DNA from: Paracoccus zhejiangensis
GTDB taxonomy: Bacteria > Pseudomonadota > Alphaproteobacteria > Rhodobacterales > Rhodobacteraceae
Assembly (NCBI RefSeq): GCF_002847445.1
Contig: NZ_CP025430.1
Span: 3,406,501 to 3,470,500 of the forward strand
Length of the DNA: 64,000 bases
Reading direction: 5' to 3'
How positions within the stretch are numbered: the first letter of the stretch is position 1; each line of letters begins with the position of its first letter. Of this stretch, positions 9,241 to 18,656 are shown piece by piece. A program made the position numbers and the translations under genes. The notes beneath the pieces were generated by a model that saw nothing but the letters and a program-made list of their open reading frames with translations, was not told where the DNA came from and searched no databases.

Positions 9241-9440
9241 TTTGGGCTCGAAGCGGACATGCGGCGGTGCGGCATGCACCTCGCCCTGGCACGCCAAGCC
9301 TGCGGACGGTGACGGCCCAATCCTGCCCTTCGCGATTTCGGGATGCCGCAATGTTGCTTTCACCGAACCGGCCGTTCGACCGCTGGTGCAGCATTTTCGT
9401 GAGGCGGGCGGCAGCAATGCGGGACTTTTCTGCCGTTCGT
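9241..9440 (+). repeat. Dispersed intergenic repeat, copy A (full length)
   Basis: This copy has a head module at 9241-9273 (TTTGGGCTCGAAGCGGACAT and following) and a 112-base tail at 9314-9425. The tail is identical to copy C at 23480-23591 (opposite strand) and differs at one base from copy B at 13994-14105. It contains the near-palindrome GAACCGGCCGTTC. Several reading frames cross it in both strands, but they are the same in unrelated copies and have no gene context, so I treat it as non-coding. The rest of the 9117-9518 gap holds nothing recognisable. Confidence 0.85.
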
Positions 9441-9518
9441 AGGAGCCATACAGTCGGAGTAGGATCGTGGACAACGGCTGTTACTAAGGCCGTCTCTGAC
9501 AAACAGGAAGGATATTTT

Positions 9519-9866
9519 ATGCGCTTTGTGTCAAGTATTGCGATAACTGTCGCATTAGCTTCGGCCGCGTCGGCGGACGTCTCGTTTTCGCTCGGCTTTG
9601 ATACCGAAGACATGGCGATACGCACGATAGAATACGAATGCGACAAAGGGCAACCGTTCGTCGTGCACTATTTCACTTCAGAATCCGACGTGCTGGCACT
9701 GGTGCCAGTGGATGAAGATCATCGTGTATTCGTCAACGTGGTCTCCGCCTCAGGCGCCCGTTACGTGTCTGGGCGGTACGAATGGTGGACAAAGGGTGAG
9801 AATGTCACGCTGACCGATACGATCAAGGAAGAGTCCCTGCTGCAATGCACACCAAACAATGAGTGA
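9519..9866 (+). CDS. MliC-type inhibitor of C-type lysozyme
   Basis: The predicted protein is 115 residues with a signal peptide (cleavage near ASA-DV around residue 20). The mature part shows the MliC/PliC layout: YECDKGQPFVVHYF, a central GARYVSGRYEWWTKG core and a final cysteine in LLQC that would pair with the first. Such proteins sit in the periplasm or envelope and block host or environmental lysozyme. There is no lipobox cysteine at the cleavage point, so it looks soluble rather than membrane-anchored. The start ATG follows AGGAAGG with good spacing. The frame runs open further upstream, but that part is the repeat. Confidence 0.8.
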   Translation: MRFVSSIAITVALASAASADVSFSLGFDTEDMAIRTIEYECDKGQPFVVHYFTSESDVLALVPVDEDHRVFVNVVSASGARYVSGRYEWWTKGENVTLTDTIKEESLLQCTPNNE

Positions 9867-10036
9867 AACTAGGAGACAAAGAGGCGCGGCGGGCATCAAT
9901 AACTGGCTTGGTCCCGGCGTACTCATCAACGCCAGGACGGTCATTACGTACAATGTCCGGGTTTCAATTAGCATCAGTTGGCGCCCTTCCGTTCCCCCTC
10001 ACTCTTACACTCAACGAAACTTTTCACAATTTGAAC

Positions 10037-10067
10037 CGCCCCGGCTTGCCCGGAGGGGCGTTTCGTT
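10037..10067 (+). terminator. Hairpin resembling a Rho-independent terminator
   Basis: CGCCCCGG at 10037-10044 pairs with CCGGAGGGGCG at 10050-10060 (one bulged base), with a short CTTGC loop, and is followed by TTTCGTT. It lies 170 bases beyond the lysozyme-inhibitor gene and could end that transcript. Confidence 0.5.
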
Positions 10068-10085
10068 CAGCGCGGAAAGCTGAAA

Positions 10086-10230
10086 TTGGGCTCAGAGCCG
10101 ACATGCGGCGGCGCGGCAGCTCCATCACGAGGGAGCCGCCACTGTATCGACGTCTTCGGCCCGAAGCTGCCGTTCGCCAGGATGACCAACGCCGCAGCGC
10201 GGCATCATAAGACCGGACTTTCGCTGCGCC
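10086..10230 (+). repeat. Dispersed repeat, copy E (diverged)
   Basis: The head matches the other copies (TTGGGCTC, then GACATGCGGCGGCGCGGC). The tail is diverged but keeps CTGCCGTTCGC and a CGGACTTT block near the end. It lies in a gene-free gap (9867-10373) together with the hairpin at 10037. No coding potential is credible there. Confidence 0.5.
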
Positions 10231-10373
10231 TGCATGGGTTCCGAAACATCGAACTCGCACAACGCGGGACAACGAGGTCATGCAATCGCGCACAAAAGAG
10301 AAAAACCTAATCGGGATCACATTGGCCATTCCTGCCAATATTGCACGATTTTCGGAAAGGTCGCGCGAGCCTC

Positions 10374-11297
10374 CTATGTCTGCGGGCTTTGGCGGACGGA
10401 CCGACCTCGCTTTGGCACAGATTTCAGCTCCTGCCCCCTGATTGCGGTCCGGAACGCCGTTGGCGTCATGTTGCGGGCATTGCGAAAGCGTCGCGCGAAG
10501 TCGGCGGCATCGGAGAAACCGCACTCGGTTGCGATCAGGCCCACGGGGCTGTCGGTCTGCATCAGCATTTGGCACGCCCGGCCAAGCCGCAGTTGCAGCA
10601 CATAGGCGCTGATGGACATGCGGGCGCTGCGCTTGAAGATCCGTTGCAGCTGACTTTCGGTCAGATGCACAAGATCACACAGCGGGGCCAGCCGCACCGG
10701 TTCATCGTAATGGGCATGCAAATGGTCCAGCACCTTCTGCATCCGCGCCCGGTCGCGCGGCATCTCGCTGACGGTAACCTCTCCGCTGGCCAGCGGCACT
10801 CGGTCAGTAGATCCTGACAAGGTCGCAAGGATGGCTTGGAAGGCAATCACCTGATCCACGCTGTCAATCTGACCCAGTTGCAGGATCCGGTCTCGCAGTT
10901 GCGCCGACGTTTGTGCGCCGAACCGCAATCCACGCCGGGCCTGCGCAAGCAGCGGCGTGACGGGCGAAAGCTCTGGCACCAGACCGATCAGGCTGGTGAT
11001 CCAGTCACTGGTGAACCAGCACACAATGGCGCGATGGTCGCCGGCAATCTCGATCAGGTTTTGGGATTGAAACGCGTGCGGCAGATTGGGGGCGATCAGG
11101 ACAAGATCGCCATCGTTGTAGGGCCCGACATGATCTCCCACAAAGCACAATCCGCGGCTGTTCACCGTGAGGGTCAACTCGAATTCCGGATGGTAATGCC
11201 AGTTGAACGGAAACTCTGGCAGGCGGCGGTCGAAGACATGCAGGGACCGGTCCGGCGGGATGGCAACGGTCTCGAAGTAGGGTGGCGATATGGGCAT
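10374..11297 (-). CDS. AraC-family transcriptional regulator with cupin domain
   Basis: The N-terminal part carries a cupin-like sensory domain (WHYHPEFELTL, then GPYNDGDLVLIAPNLPHAF). The C-terminal 100 residues hold the two helix-turn-helix motifs of AraC proteins, the second being GFSDAADFARRFRNARNMTPTAFR. I chose the ATG at 11297 (307 residues); a TTG at 11336 would add 13 residues. It is divergent to a GMC oxidoreductase with about 110 bases between them, the standard arrangement for a regulator controlling its neighbour, so the inducer is probably that enzyme's substrate, which is unknown. Confidence 0.88.
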   Translation of the reverse strand: MPISPPYFETVAIPPDRSLHVFDRRLPEFPFNWHYHPEFELTLTVNSRGLCFVGDHVGPYNDGDLVLIAPNLPHAFQSQNLIEIAGDHRAIVCWFTSDWITSLIGLVPELSPVTPLLAQARRGLRFGAQTSAQLRDRILQLGQIDSVDQVIAFQAILATLSGSTDRVPLASGEVTVSEMPRDRARMQKVLDHLHAHYDEPVRLAPLCDLVHLTESQLQRIFKRSARMSISAYVLQLRLGRACQMLMQTDSPVGLIATECGFSDAADFARRFRNARNMTPTAFRTAIRGQELKSVPKRGRSVRQSPQT

Positions 11298-11410
11298 TAC
11301 ATTCAACTGTAGCGCTGAGATGCGGCAATCATACAAGGATATGCGGCAATAGGGAATGGTGCGCGCGGTGAAGGCTTGGCATCTGTGAAGCGGAAACCGG
11401 GGAGGACGTG

Positions 11411-12922
11411 ATGCAAACCATTAGGACGGATGTCGCGATTATCGGGTCGGGGGTGGGTGGATCTGCCGTGGCGCATCAACTCGCAGGCAGCGGCGCAAAA
11501 ATCCTGATCCTCGAACGCGGCGACGATCTGCCGAATGAGCCGCAGAACAGCGATGCAGAGGCGGTTTTCGTCCAGTCCCGATACAAGACGACGGATGAAT
11601 GGGTGGACGCGAAGCGGGCACCCTATCGGCCCGGTCAATACTACTATGTCGGCGGGCATACGAAGTTCTACGGCACTGCGATGTTCCGGTTCCGCGAAAG
11701 TGATTTCACGCACACGCAGATCGATGGCGCCACATCCCCCGCCTGGCCGGTCAGCTACGCCGATCTTGCGCCATACTACGCCGCAGCCGAACGCCTGTAT
11801 GGCGTGCGCGGCGCGGCAGGTGTCGATCCGACCGAGCCGCCCCGCGATGCCTTCCCCCACGCCGCGATCCCGCACGAGCCGGTGATTGCCGCGCTGTCGG
11901 ATCGGTTGCGCGCCCAGGGCCTGCACCCATTTGCGATGCCATCTGCAATCGATTATGGCCCCGATGGCACCTGCCGGCGCTGCGGCACCTGCGATGCCTT
12001 TGCCTGCCGGTTCGACGCCAAGGGTGACGCGGATAAGCGCGTGCTCCGCCCACTTTTGGCGCATTCGGACGTGCGGCTGGACCGCAACGCAAAGGTTACG
12101 CGACTGATCACCGATGGCGAGGGCAAGCATATCGTCGCCGCTGAGGTGCTCCGGTCCGGAGAGATCCTGCGCGTGGAAGCGCAGGTCTTCGCCCTCTGCG
12201 CGGGGGCGATCAATTCCGCTCTGATCCTGCTGCGGTCCGCCTGTGAGGCGGCACCGGACGGAATTGCCAACCGGTCCGACGTCGTGGGCCGATACCTGAT
12301 GAACCATCACCTGACCGGGCTGATGGGGGTGAAGCCTTTCACTACAAACACCACGAAGTTCCCCAAAACCCTGTCGTTGAATGACTTCTACCACGGTTTG
12401 CCAGATGATCCCGATGCGCGCGGCAACATCCAGATGCTCGGCAATATCCAGGGTGCGATGATCCGTGCAACGTATCCCAGAACGCCGCGTGCCGCGGCCG
12501 ACTGGTTGGGCCGCCATTCCGTCGACGTGCTGGCGATGGGCGAGGATCTGCCCGACCGCGAGAGCCGCGTGCGCCTTCTGGACGGTGACCGGGTGCAGGT
12601 CGATTACCGCCCCGGCGGGCGGGCCGCCCATGACCGGTTCGTGCGCCATGTCAGGCATGTGCTGCGCCGGGCAGGGTTCCCGGTCGTTCTGCGTCACAGC
12701 TTCGGCATTCAGGCCCCCTCGCACCAATGCGGCACGGTGCGGATGGGCGATGATCCGGCGACATCAGCCCTAAACGCCATGTGCCGCGCGCATGATCATC
12801 CGAACCTTTACGTGGTGGACGCGGGGTTCTTTCCCTCATCCGCCGCGCTGAACCCCGCCCTGACCATCGCAGCCCAGGCGCTTCGGGTCGGGGCGCATCT
12901 ACGCAATGCCCGCGCCATCTGA
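11411..12922 (+). CDS. GMC-family FAD-dependent oxidoreductase
   Basis: About 503 residues. The N-terminus has the FAD-binding Rossmann motif IIGSGVGGSAVAHQL with the acidic end LILERG. A second GMC-type block, YYYVGGHTKFYGTAM, follows. The C-terminus has HQCGTVRMGDDP and VDAGFFPSSAALNPALTIAA, where the family's active-site histidine and FAD contacts lie. An internal CRRCGTCDAFAC cluster is unusual and could bind iron or a metal. GMC enzymes oxidise alcohols or sugars; the substrate here is unknown. The ATG at 11411 follows GGGGAGGACG. It is followed after 13 bases by a shikimate-dehydrogenase-like gene, probably co-transcribed. Confidence 0.88.
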   Translation: MQTIRTDVAIIGSGVGGSAVAHQLAGSGAKILILERGDDLPNEPQNSDAEAVFVQSRYKTTDEWVDAKRAPYRPGQYYYVGGHTKFYGTAMFRFRESDFTHTQIDGATSPAWPVSYADLAPYYAAAERLYGVRGAAGVDPTEPPRDAFPHAAIPHEPVIAALSDRLRAQGLHPFAMPSAIDYGPDGTCRRCGTCDAFACRFDAKGDADKRVLRPLLAHSDVRLDRNAKVTRLITDGEGKHIVAAEVLRSGEILRVEAQVFALCAGAINSALILLRSACEAAPDGIANRSDVVGRYLMNHHLTGLMGVKPFTTNTTKFPKTLSLNDFYHGLPDDPDARGNIQMLGNIQGAMIRATYPRTPRAAADWLGRHSVDVLAMGEDLPDRESRVRLLDGDRVQVDYRPGGRAAHDRFVRHVRHVLRRAGFPVVLRHSFGIQAPSHQCGTVRMGDDPATSALNAMCRAHDHPNLYVVDAGFFPSSAALNPALTIAAQALRVGAHLRNARAI

Positions 12923-12935
12923 AAGGACACGCCCC

Positions 12936-13778
12936 ATGAACTTCCTGTTGCCCCTGACGGGTTCCTTCGCACAACCCGCAGCCGAGAACCCGACCGTCGC
13001 GATGATCGAGGCCGCCTACCGCCATCACGGTCTCGATTGGCGCTACATCAACGTCGAGGTCTCGCCCGACGATCTGGCGGACGCGGTGCGCGGCGCGCGG
13101 GCGATGGGCTGGCGCGGCTTCAACTGTTCCATCCCGCACAAGGTCGCCGTGATCGACCACCTCGATGGGTTGGGAAAATCGGCCGAGATCATAGGAGCCG
13201 TCAATACCATCGTGCGCGACGGTGACCGGCTGATCGGTTAAAACACCGACGGGCGCGGCTTTGTCGCGGCGCTGAAAACCGTCGTGGATCCGGCGGGCAA
13301 ATCCGTCGTCCTGTTCGGTGCGGGCGGTGCGGCGCGGGCGGTTGCGGTCGAGATGGCGCTGGCCGGCGCCACGCGGATCACCGTCGTCAACCGCAGCGCG
13401 GAGCGGGGGCGAGTGGTCGTCGATCTGCTGAACGACCGCACGGACACGCAGGCAAGCTACACGTCGTGGGAGGGCACATTCGTCGTGCCGTCCGGCTCGG
13501 ATATCGTGATTCATGCCACATCCGTCGGTCTGTATCCCGACGTCGACGCAATGCCCGACATCGACACCGACAGCCTGACGCCCGAGATGGTCGTTGCCGA
13601 CGGCATTCACAACCCGCCCCTGACACGCCTGATTCAGGCCGCCAAGGATCGCGGCTGTAAGACCGTCGACGGGCTCGGGATGCTGGTGCAGCAGGGCGTG
13701 ATTGGAGTGAAATACTGGACCGGTGTGGATGTCGATCCGCACGTCATGCGGCAGGCGCTGCTGGATCTCGAATTGTAG
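12936..13778 (+). pseudogene. Shikimate dehydrogenase family gene with in-frame stop
   Basis: The sequence encodes the full shikimate/quinate dehydrogenase fold: an N-terminal substrate domain (LPLTGSFAQP, NCSIPHK with the catalytic lysine, GAVNTIV), then the Rossmann domain (VLFGAGGAARAVAVEMAL, VNRSAERG) and a complete C-terminus. A TAA at 13239-13241 interrupts it exactly before NTDGRGF, where a sense codon normally completes the conserved GxNTDG motif. A single T-to-A style change from TAT would explain it. Both halves remain open and undegraded, so the mutation looks recent or could be a sequencing error. Its place behind a GMC oxidoreductase under AraC control suggests a catabolic polyol or quinate role rather than aromatic biosynthesis. 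Confidence 0.88.
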
Positions 13779-13927
13779 ATGGAGAAGCGACTGTCTTGGA
13801 CAGCGTCGGTCATTCTGATCTGGTTGCTGGCTGCCGGAAATCGACCAGACCAAAGAATATGAGGCGTCACGAGACCCGTCCCGATTTCGCTGTATGACAG
13901 GATTTTGCCAGAGTGTTTCATTAGTGG

Positions 13928-14105
13928 AAATGGGCTCGAAGCGGTCGAGCGGCGTGCAGCCAAATCACTTTGGCGGTATAGCATGGCGCTCGCGGCCCAA
14001 TCCTGCGCTTCGCGATTTCGGGATGCCGCAATGTTGCTTTCACCGAACCGGCCGTTCGACCGCTGGTGCAGCATTTTCGTGAGGCGGGCGGCAGCAATGC
14101 GGGAC
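13928..14105 (+). repeat. Dispersed intergenic repeat, copy B
   Basis: The head begins ATGGGCTCGAAGCGG at about 13928 and the 112-base tail runs 13994-14105. The tail differs from copy A at only one position (CG for CC at the start of the tail). It sits between the broken shikimate dehydrogenase and the serine hydrolase gene. The remainder of 13779-14368 shows no gene. Confidence 0.85.
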
Positions 14106-14368
14106 GAAGCCGCCGTTTGCTTCTTGGCTTCACGCGTAACTAGCAGCCCGCAAAACACGCGACTTTTCCAGGTCAGTGAAGGTGTGAATAGCTTTCGCTC
14201 AGGCGTAGTGAGGTCTTACAATCGCGAGCGCTCTGCATGCTTAGCTCGCTTCTTAAACTGAGCGGAAAGTAGAATAGCGGTGACGCCTGAAATCCAGCAA
14301 ACGACAAGACCGCCCTGTCCCCGCGACGGGGCGTTCCCAAGACCGGCTTCAAAGAATGGGAGGAAACC

Positions 14369-15556
14369 ATGGGCCACAAATTCAACGCTGATTCCGTCCT
14401 GAATGGTGTCGTGACGTCCGATCCACGCGTGCCCGGCGTCGTGGCGATGGTCACGGACCGCGAGAAGAACATCTACGAAGGTGCCGCGGGTGTCCGCCGG
14501 ATCGACGGTGACACGGCGATGACCACCGACGACGTCTTCGCGATCTTCTCGACCACGAAGGCTATCACCGCGACGGCCGCGTTGCAGCTTGTCGAGGAGG
14601 GCAAGCTCGACCTAGACGCACCGGCGAGCGACTACGCGCCCGATATCGGAAAGCTCAAGGTGATCGACGGCTTCGACGACGCCGGCGAGCCGATCCTGCG
14701 CGACCCGAAACGCCCGATCACGACGAAGCACCTGCTGCTCCATACCGCCGGCTTTGGATACGACTTCTTCTCCGAAACCTACAACCGGCTTGCGCAGGAG
14801 AAGGGCCAGCCCAGCGTCATCACCGCATCGAAGGCCTCGTTGATGACGCCCTTGCAGTTCGACCCGGGCGACAAGTGGGAATACGGCACCAACATCGACT
14901 GGTGCGGGCAGGTGGTCGAGGGGATCACCGACAAGCGTCTGGGCGAAGTCTTCCAGAGTCGGATCTTCGAGCCGCTCGGGATTGAAGACATGACCTTCGA
15001 GTTGAACGACAGTCTCCGCAAGCGGCTTGCGGGCATGCATGCGCGCGGGGAAGACGGCTCGCTGACACCGATGGACTTCGAGCTGCCCGATAGGCCCGAG
15101 ATCCACATGGGCGGGCACGGCCTATACGGCACGGTCGGCGACTACATGAAGTTCATCCGCATGTGGCTGAACGACGGCATGGGGCCGAACGGGCGCGTCC
15201 TGAAGCCCGAGACGGTGGTGATGGCCGAGAAGAACCACCTTGGCGAGAAGAAGATCGGCATGTTGCCGGGGGTGATCCCGTCCCTGTCGAACGACGCCGA
15301 GTTCTTCCCGGGCCTTTTGAAGTCATGGTCCTATAGCTTCATGGTGAACGACGAGGCAGCCCCCACAGGTCGGCCGGCAGGGGCGTTGGGCTGGGCGGGG
15401 CTCGCGAACCTGTTTTACTGGATCGATAGGGCGAACGGGTTCGGAGGCTTCTGGGCGACACAGATTCTCCCATTCGGAGATCCCGTCTCCTTCGTCGGCT
15501 ACATGGACTTCGAAAGCGCCTTCTACGCCTCGCTCAAGTCTGCAAAAGCTGCCTGA
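14369..15556 (+). CDS. Serine hydrolase, beta-lactamase/family VIII esterase fold
   Basis: This 395-residue protein has the class C beta-lactamase/penicillin-binding fold. The SxxK nucleophile motif is STTK near residue 57 and the YxN-type motif is YGTN in the middle. A long insert precedes the C-terminal [17 protein letters not shown] region. No signal peptide is visible, which favours a cytoplasmic esterase (family VIII carboxylesterase) over a true beta-lactamase. The ATG follows GGGAGGAAACC. A perfect hairpin lies ten bases after the stop. Substrate unknown. Confidence 0.85.
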   Translation: MGHKFNADSVLNGVVTSDPRVPGVVAMVTDREKNIYEGAAGVRRIDGDTAMTTDDVFAIFSTTKAITATAALQLVEEGKLDLDAPASDYAPDIGKLKVIDGFDDAGEPILRDPKRPITTKHLLLHTAGFGYDFFSETYNRLAQEKGQPSVITASKASLMTPLQFDPGDKWEYGTNIDWCGQVVEGITDKRLGEVFQSRIFEPLGIEDMTFELNDSLRKRLAGMHARGEDGSLTPMDFELPDRPEIHMGGHGLYGTVGDYMKFIRMWLNDGMGPNGRVLKPETVVMAEKNHLGEKKIGMLPGVIPSLSNDAEFFPGLLKSWSYSFMVNDEAAPTGRPAGALGWAGLANLFYWIDRANGFGGFWATQILPFGDPVSFVGYMDFESAFYASLKSAKAA

Positions 15557-15566
15557 GTTAGACCGT

Positions 15567-15589
15567 GATCGCCGGCACCGCCGGCGATC
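15567..15589 (+). terminator. Perfect 10-bp hairpin after the serine hydrolase
   Basis: GATCGCCGGC, a three-base loop ACC, then GCCGGCGATC. No T-run follows, so it may be a Rho-assisted or bidirectional 3' end rather than a classic intrinsic terminator. Confidence 0.55.
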
Positions 15590-15680
15590 GCCCTCCGTCG
15601 TTCAAGAGCCGTCTTAGGGCTGGAGAGCGATTGGACGGGGCACGGTCCGAGCTCTTGCTGAATCCAAAGCTTACGTCGTA

Positions 15681-15775
15681 TTTGGGCTCGAGGCGGTCAT
15701 GCGGCGGCGCGGCGTGCTGGACGCCCAGGCGAGTGGGTCCGCCCGGCAGAGACGGCCCAATCCAGCCGTTTTAAG
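15681..15775 (+). repeat. Dispersed repeat, copy D (truncated)
   Basis: The head is well preserved (TTTGGGCTCGAGGCGG, then TCATGCGGCGGCGCGGC) and is followed by ACGGCCCAATCCAGCCGTTTT, where the long tail of the other copies would begin; the rest of the tail is absent. It lies in a 560-base gap (15557-16116) with no recognisable gene. Confidence 0.6.
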
Positions 15776-16116
15776 TGAAGATCTACGCGGCGCCGCAGCA
15801 TTACCAGACCAGTCATTCACTACGACAGATAGGAAGCAAAGGCAGGTCCTACCCACTGCGGGACATGCTGCCGTGTAAGGAACGCTCGATCCTCTGTTGT
15901 GCCCACGAATGATATCGCGAGGGAATGACTGCAGCTGGCATTTTCTTTTGAGAACGCTCCGTTGATCGAAGCCTGAACCGCTGATTTTGTTTCTTGGCAT
16001 TGGTTAGGGGATTGACGATAGTGGGCACAAAGCCGGAAGTGCAGCCCGCACTTTCCTCTGGTGATGTTCCCACATCGCCGTTTCCCCTCTCACGAAAATC
16101 AAGCTATTTCAGGCGT

Positions 16117-18654
16117 ATGGATATCGTTCTCGCCACCACTGTCATTGCGTCCCTGTTCCTTGTCATAGGAGCGGCGGAGCCGCTCGCCGCGCGTCTGACG
16201 CTGCCCTACAGCGTGATCCTGGCCGTGCTCGGCGTGATGATCGGCGCCGGCGCGATCTTTTTCCTGCGAACCGAGCTGACTGACGCACTGAACCCAGTAG
16301 CCGAGGCGATCTTGGGATTGCCGATCCGTTCCAACGTATTCCTCTACGTGTTCCTGCCGACGCTACTGTTCCAGGCGACACTGGGAATGAACCTGAGGCG
16401 GATGCTTGACGACTGGGTGCCGATCCTCGTTCTTGCGATCGTGGCCGTGGTCGTGGCGACGTTCAGCGTGGGCTACGCCTTGTCGTGGGCCAGCGCGCTG
16501 CCTCTCGTGGCCTGCCTCCTGATTGGCGCCATTGTTTCCACGACCGACCCTTCCGCGGTGGTCACCATCTTCCGGTCGATCTCGGCGCCGCGTCGGCTGG
16601 CGCGGATCATCGAGGGCGAGAGCCTGCTCAACGATGCCGCCGCCATCGCGCTTTTCGGCCTGTTCATGGGCTTCGTGATGCTTGGGATGCCGGATCCCAA
16701 CCTTTACGAGGCGCTTGTCCGGTTCCCGGTCCTGATCGCGGGAGGCGCAGCTGTCGGCTGGCTGGCGGCGCGGGTGGCGGTCTGGGTCATGGCGCTGTTC
16801 TCGCGCCACGAGCTGGCGCAGATCTCGATCTCGGTCGCATTGCCCTACCTCGCCTATATCGGGGCCGAGCAAAGTATCGGCGCCTCGGGCGTGATCGCGG
16901 TGGTGGCCGCTGGACTGACGCTGAACCTGACCGGACCGGGGCGCCTGCCGCCACAGGCATGGACGAACCTGCGCGAGATCTGGGACGTGCTGGCGCATTG
17001 GGCTGGGGCGTTGATCTTCGTTCTTGCCGCGCTGCTGATCCCGCGGATGCTGGAGGAGGTGCGCGTCGAGGATTTCGTTCTGGTCGGCGTGGTGATCCTC
17101 GCTGCCATCGCGGCGCGGGCGGTGATCCTGTTCGGGCTTCTGCCGCTCCTGACCGCGCTCAGGCTCTCGCCCGCGGTCGAGCGCCCTTACCGTGTCGCAA
17201 TCCTCTGGGGTGGCCTGCGGGGCGCGGTGACGCTCGCACTCGCACTCGCAGTGACGGAAAGCTTCCGCGTGCCAGACGGCATCCAGCGCGTGGTGGGCAT
17301 TCTTGCCACAGGCTTCACGCTGTTCACGCTGATCGTGCAGGGGACGACGCTTAGGTGGGTAATCGGCCGGCTGGGTCTCGCCCGGCTCTCGCCCATCGAC
17401 GAGGCGCTGTCGCGTCAGGCCGTCGCCGTCGCGCTGCAGACCGTCCGCGAGGACGTGGCGCGCACCACCGAGAATTACGAGTTGAGCCACGACACCGTGC
17501 GCTCCGAGGCCAAGCGCTTCGGTGAGCGGCTGGACACGGCGGTGAAGTTGGCGGAGGATAGCGCCGACATCCTCGACCGCGACCGGGTCACGCTCGGCCT
17601 GATCGCACTGGCCGGCCATGAGCGCGACACGATCCTTGCCCGCGTGCGGGAGCGGACGATCTCGGCGTGGATGGCCGAACAGGTCCTGTCAGACGCCGAC
17701 CGGCTGATCGAGGGCGCCCGCAGCCAGGGGCGCAGCGGCTATAACCGCGCCGCGCGGCGCAGCGTTGCCTACGGCCGGGGGTTCCGCGTCGCCGTGGTGC
17801 TGAACGGCCGTCTGCGCCTGTCGGGGCCGCTGGCGCGCATGACCGCCGACCGGTTCGAGCTTCTGCTCTCGCAGCGGCTGATCCTGCGGGATCTCGGCGC
17901 CTTTATCGACGGTCGCATCCGGCGCATTCACGGACGGCGCGTGGCGGAGCTGCTGCACGAGTTGCTCGCCCGCCGGATCGAGATGGTTGAGACCGCGCTG
18001 GAGGGGTTGCGCCTGCAATATCCGGGCTATGCCGAGGAGCTGGAGCGCCGGTTCATCCGGCGCACGGCGCTTCGGCTGGAGGAGCGGGAATACACCGCGA
18101 TGCGCGAGGACGGGCTGATCGGCGCCGAGGTCTACACCACGTTGATGCAGGATCTCGATGCGCGCAGGACCGCCGCCGAGGAACGTCCGCATCTCGACAT
18201 CGCGCTGCAGCGGGCCGAACTGGTCCGGCAGTTCCCGCTCTTCTCCGAACTCGACGATGCCGTATTGAAGCGGCTCGGCCGCGCGCTCGAGACGCGCTAC
18301 GTCAACGCTGGCGAGGTCCTCATCCGCAAGGACAGCGTCCCTCGAAGCGTGTTCTTTATTGCCTCCGGTGCGGTGGAACTTGAAACCGCCGGTCAGACAT
18401 GGCGGCTCGGGCGGGGCGAGATGTTCGGGCAGATGGCGATCCTACTGCAAAAGGCTCGCCGCGCCGAAGTGCGCGCCATCGCGCCCTCGACGCTGCTGGT
18501 CCTCGACGAGGCGCGTTTCCGCCGGCTGCTGGGCCGCAGCCAGGCCCTTCAGGACGCCGTCCGCGCGAGCGCCGAGAAACGCGGGATCGACCCGGACCAT
18601 CTGTTCGAGGACACGAATGTAGAGCGCCCGGCAGACGATCGCATGTCGGTGTGA
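16117..18654 (+). CDS. CPA1 Na+/H+ antiporter with cyclic-nucleotide-binding domain
   Basis: The protein is 845 residues from the ATG at 16117. Residues 1-430 form the multi-helix NhaP/CPA1 exchanger with the ion-binding ND pair in ESLLNDAAAIALF (about residue 170) and the conserved WGGLRGAVTLALAL (about 365). A long helical cytoplasmic linker follows. Residues about 700-825 form a cNMP-binding domain (FPLFSELDD, GEVLIRKDSVPRSVFFIASGAVEL, GEMFGQMAIL, RRAEVRA). This layout resembles SOS1-like and sperm-type exchangers and suggests gating by cAMP or cGMP. The frame is open for 41 codons upstream without family resemblance or a ribosome site. It probably handles sodium or pH stress. Confidence 0.88.
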   Translation: MDIVLATTVIASLFLVIGAAEPLAARLTLPYSVILAVLGVMIGAGAIFFLRTELTDALNPVAEAILGLPIRSNVFLYVFLPTLLFQATLGMNLRRMLDDWVPILVLAIVAVVVATFSVGYALSWASALPLVACLLIGAIVSTTDPSAVVTIFRSISAPRRLARIIEGESLLNDAAAIALFGLFMGFVMLGMPDPNLYEALVRFPVLIAGGAAVGWLAARVAVWVMALFSRHELAQISISVALPYLAYIGAEQSIGASGVIAVVAAGLTLNLTGPGRLPPQAWTNLREIWDVLAHWAGALIFVLAALLIPRMLEEVRVEDFVLVGVVILAAIAARAVILFGLLPLLTALRLSPAVERPYRVAILWGGLRGAVTLALALAVTESFRVPDGIQRVVGILATGFTLFTLIVQGTTLRWVIGRLGLARLSPIDEALSRQAVAVALQTVREDVARTTENYELSHDTVRSEAKRFGERLDTAVKLAEDSADILDRDRVTLGLIALAGHERDTILARVRERTISAWMAEQVLSDADRLIEGARSQGRSGYNRAARRSVAYGRGFRVAVVLNGRLRLSGPLARMTADRFELLLSQRLILRDLGAFIDGRIRRIHGRRVAELLHELLARRIEMVETALEGLRLQYPGYAEELERRFIRRTALRLEEREYTAMREDGLIGAEVYTTLMQDLDARRTAAEERPHLDIALQRAELVRQFPLFSELDDAVLKRLGRALETRYVNAGEVLIRKDSVPRSVFFIASGAVELETAGQTWRLGRGEMFGQMAILLQKARRAEVRAIAPSTLLVLDEARFRRLLGRSQALQDAVRASAEKRGIDPDHLFEDTNVERPADDRMSV

Positions 18655-18656
18655 AG

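Noticed and set aside
9182..9646. Frames crossing the dispersed repeat, also at 13634-14158 and 23312-23716
   Set aside because: The shared peptides come only from the repeated DNA; starts, ends and lengths differ in each copy, so they are not genes.
13239..13241. Recoding of the TAA stop as an amino acid
   Set aside because: Known recoded stops are TGA (selenocysteine) or TAG (pyrrolysine); no stimulatory structure is seen, so a plain nonsense mutation is simpler.
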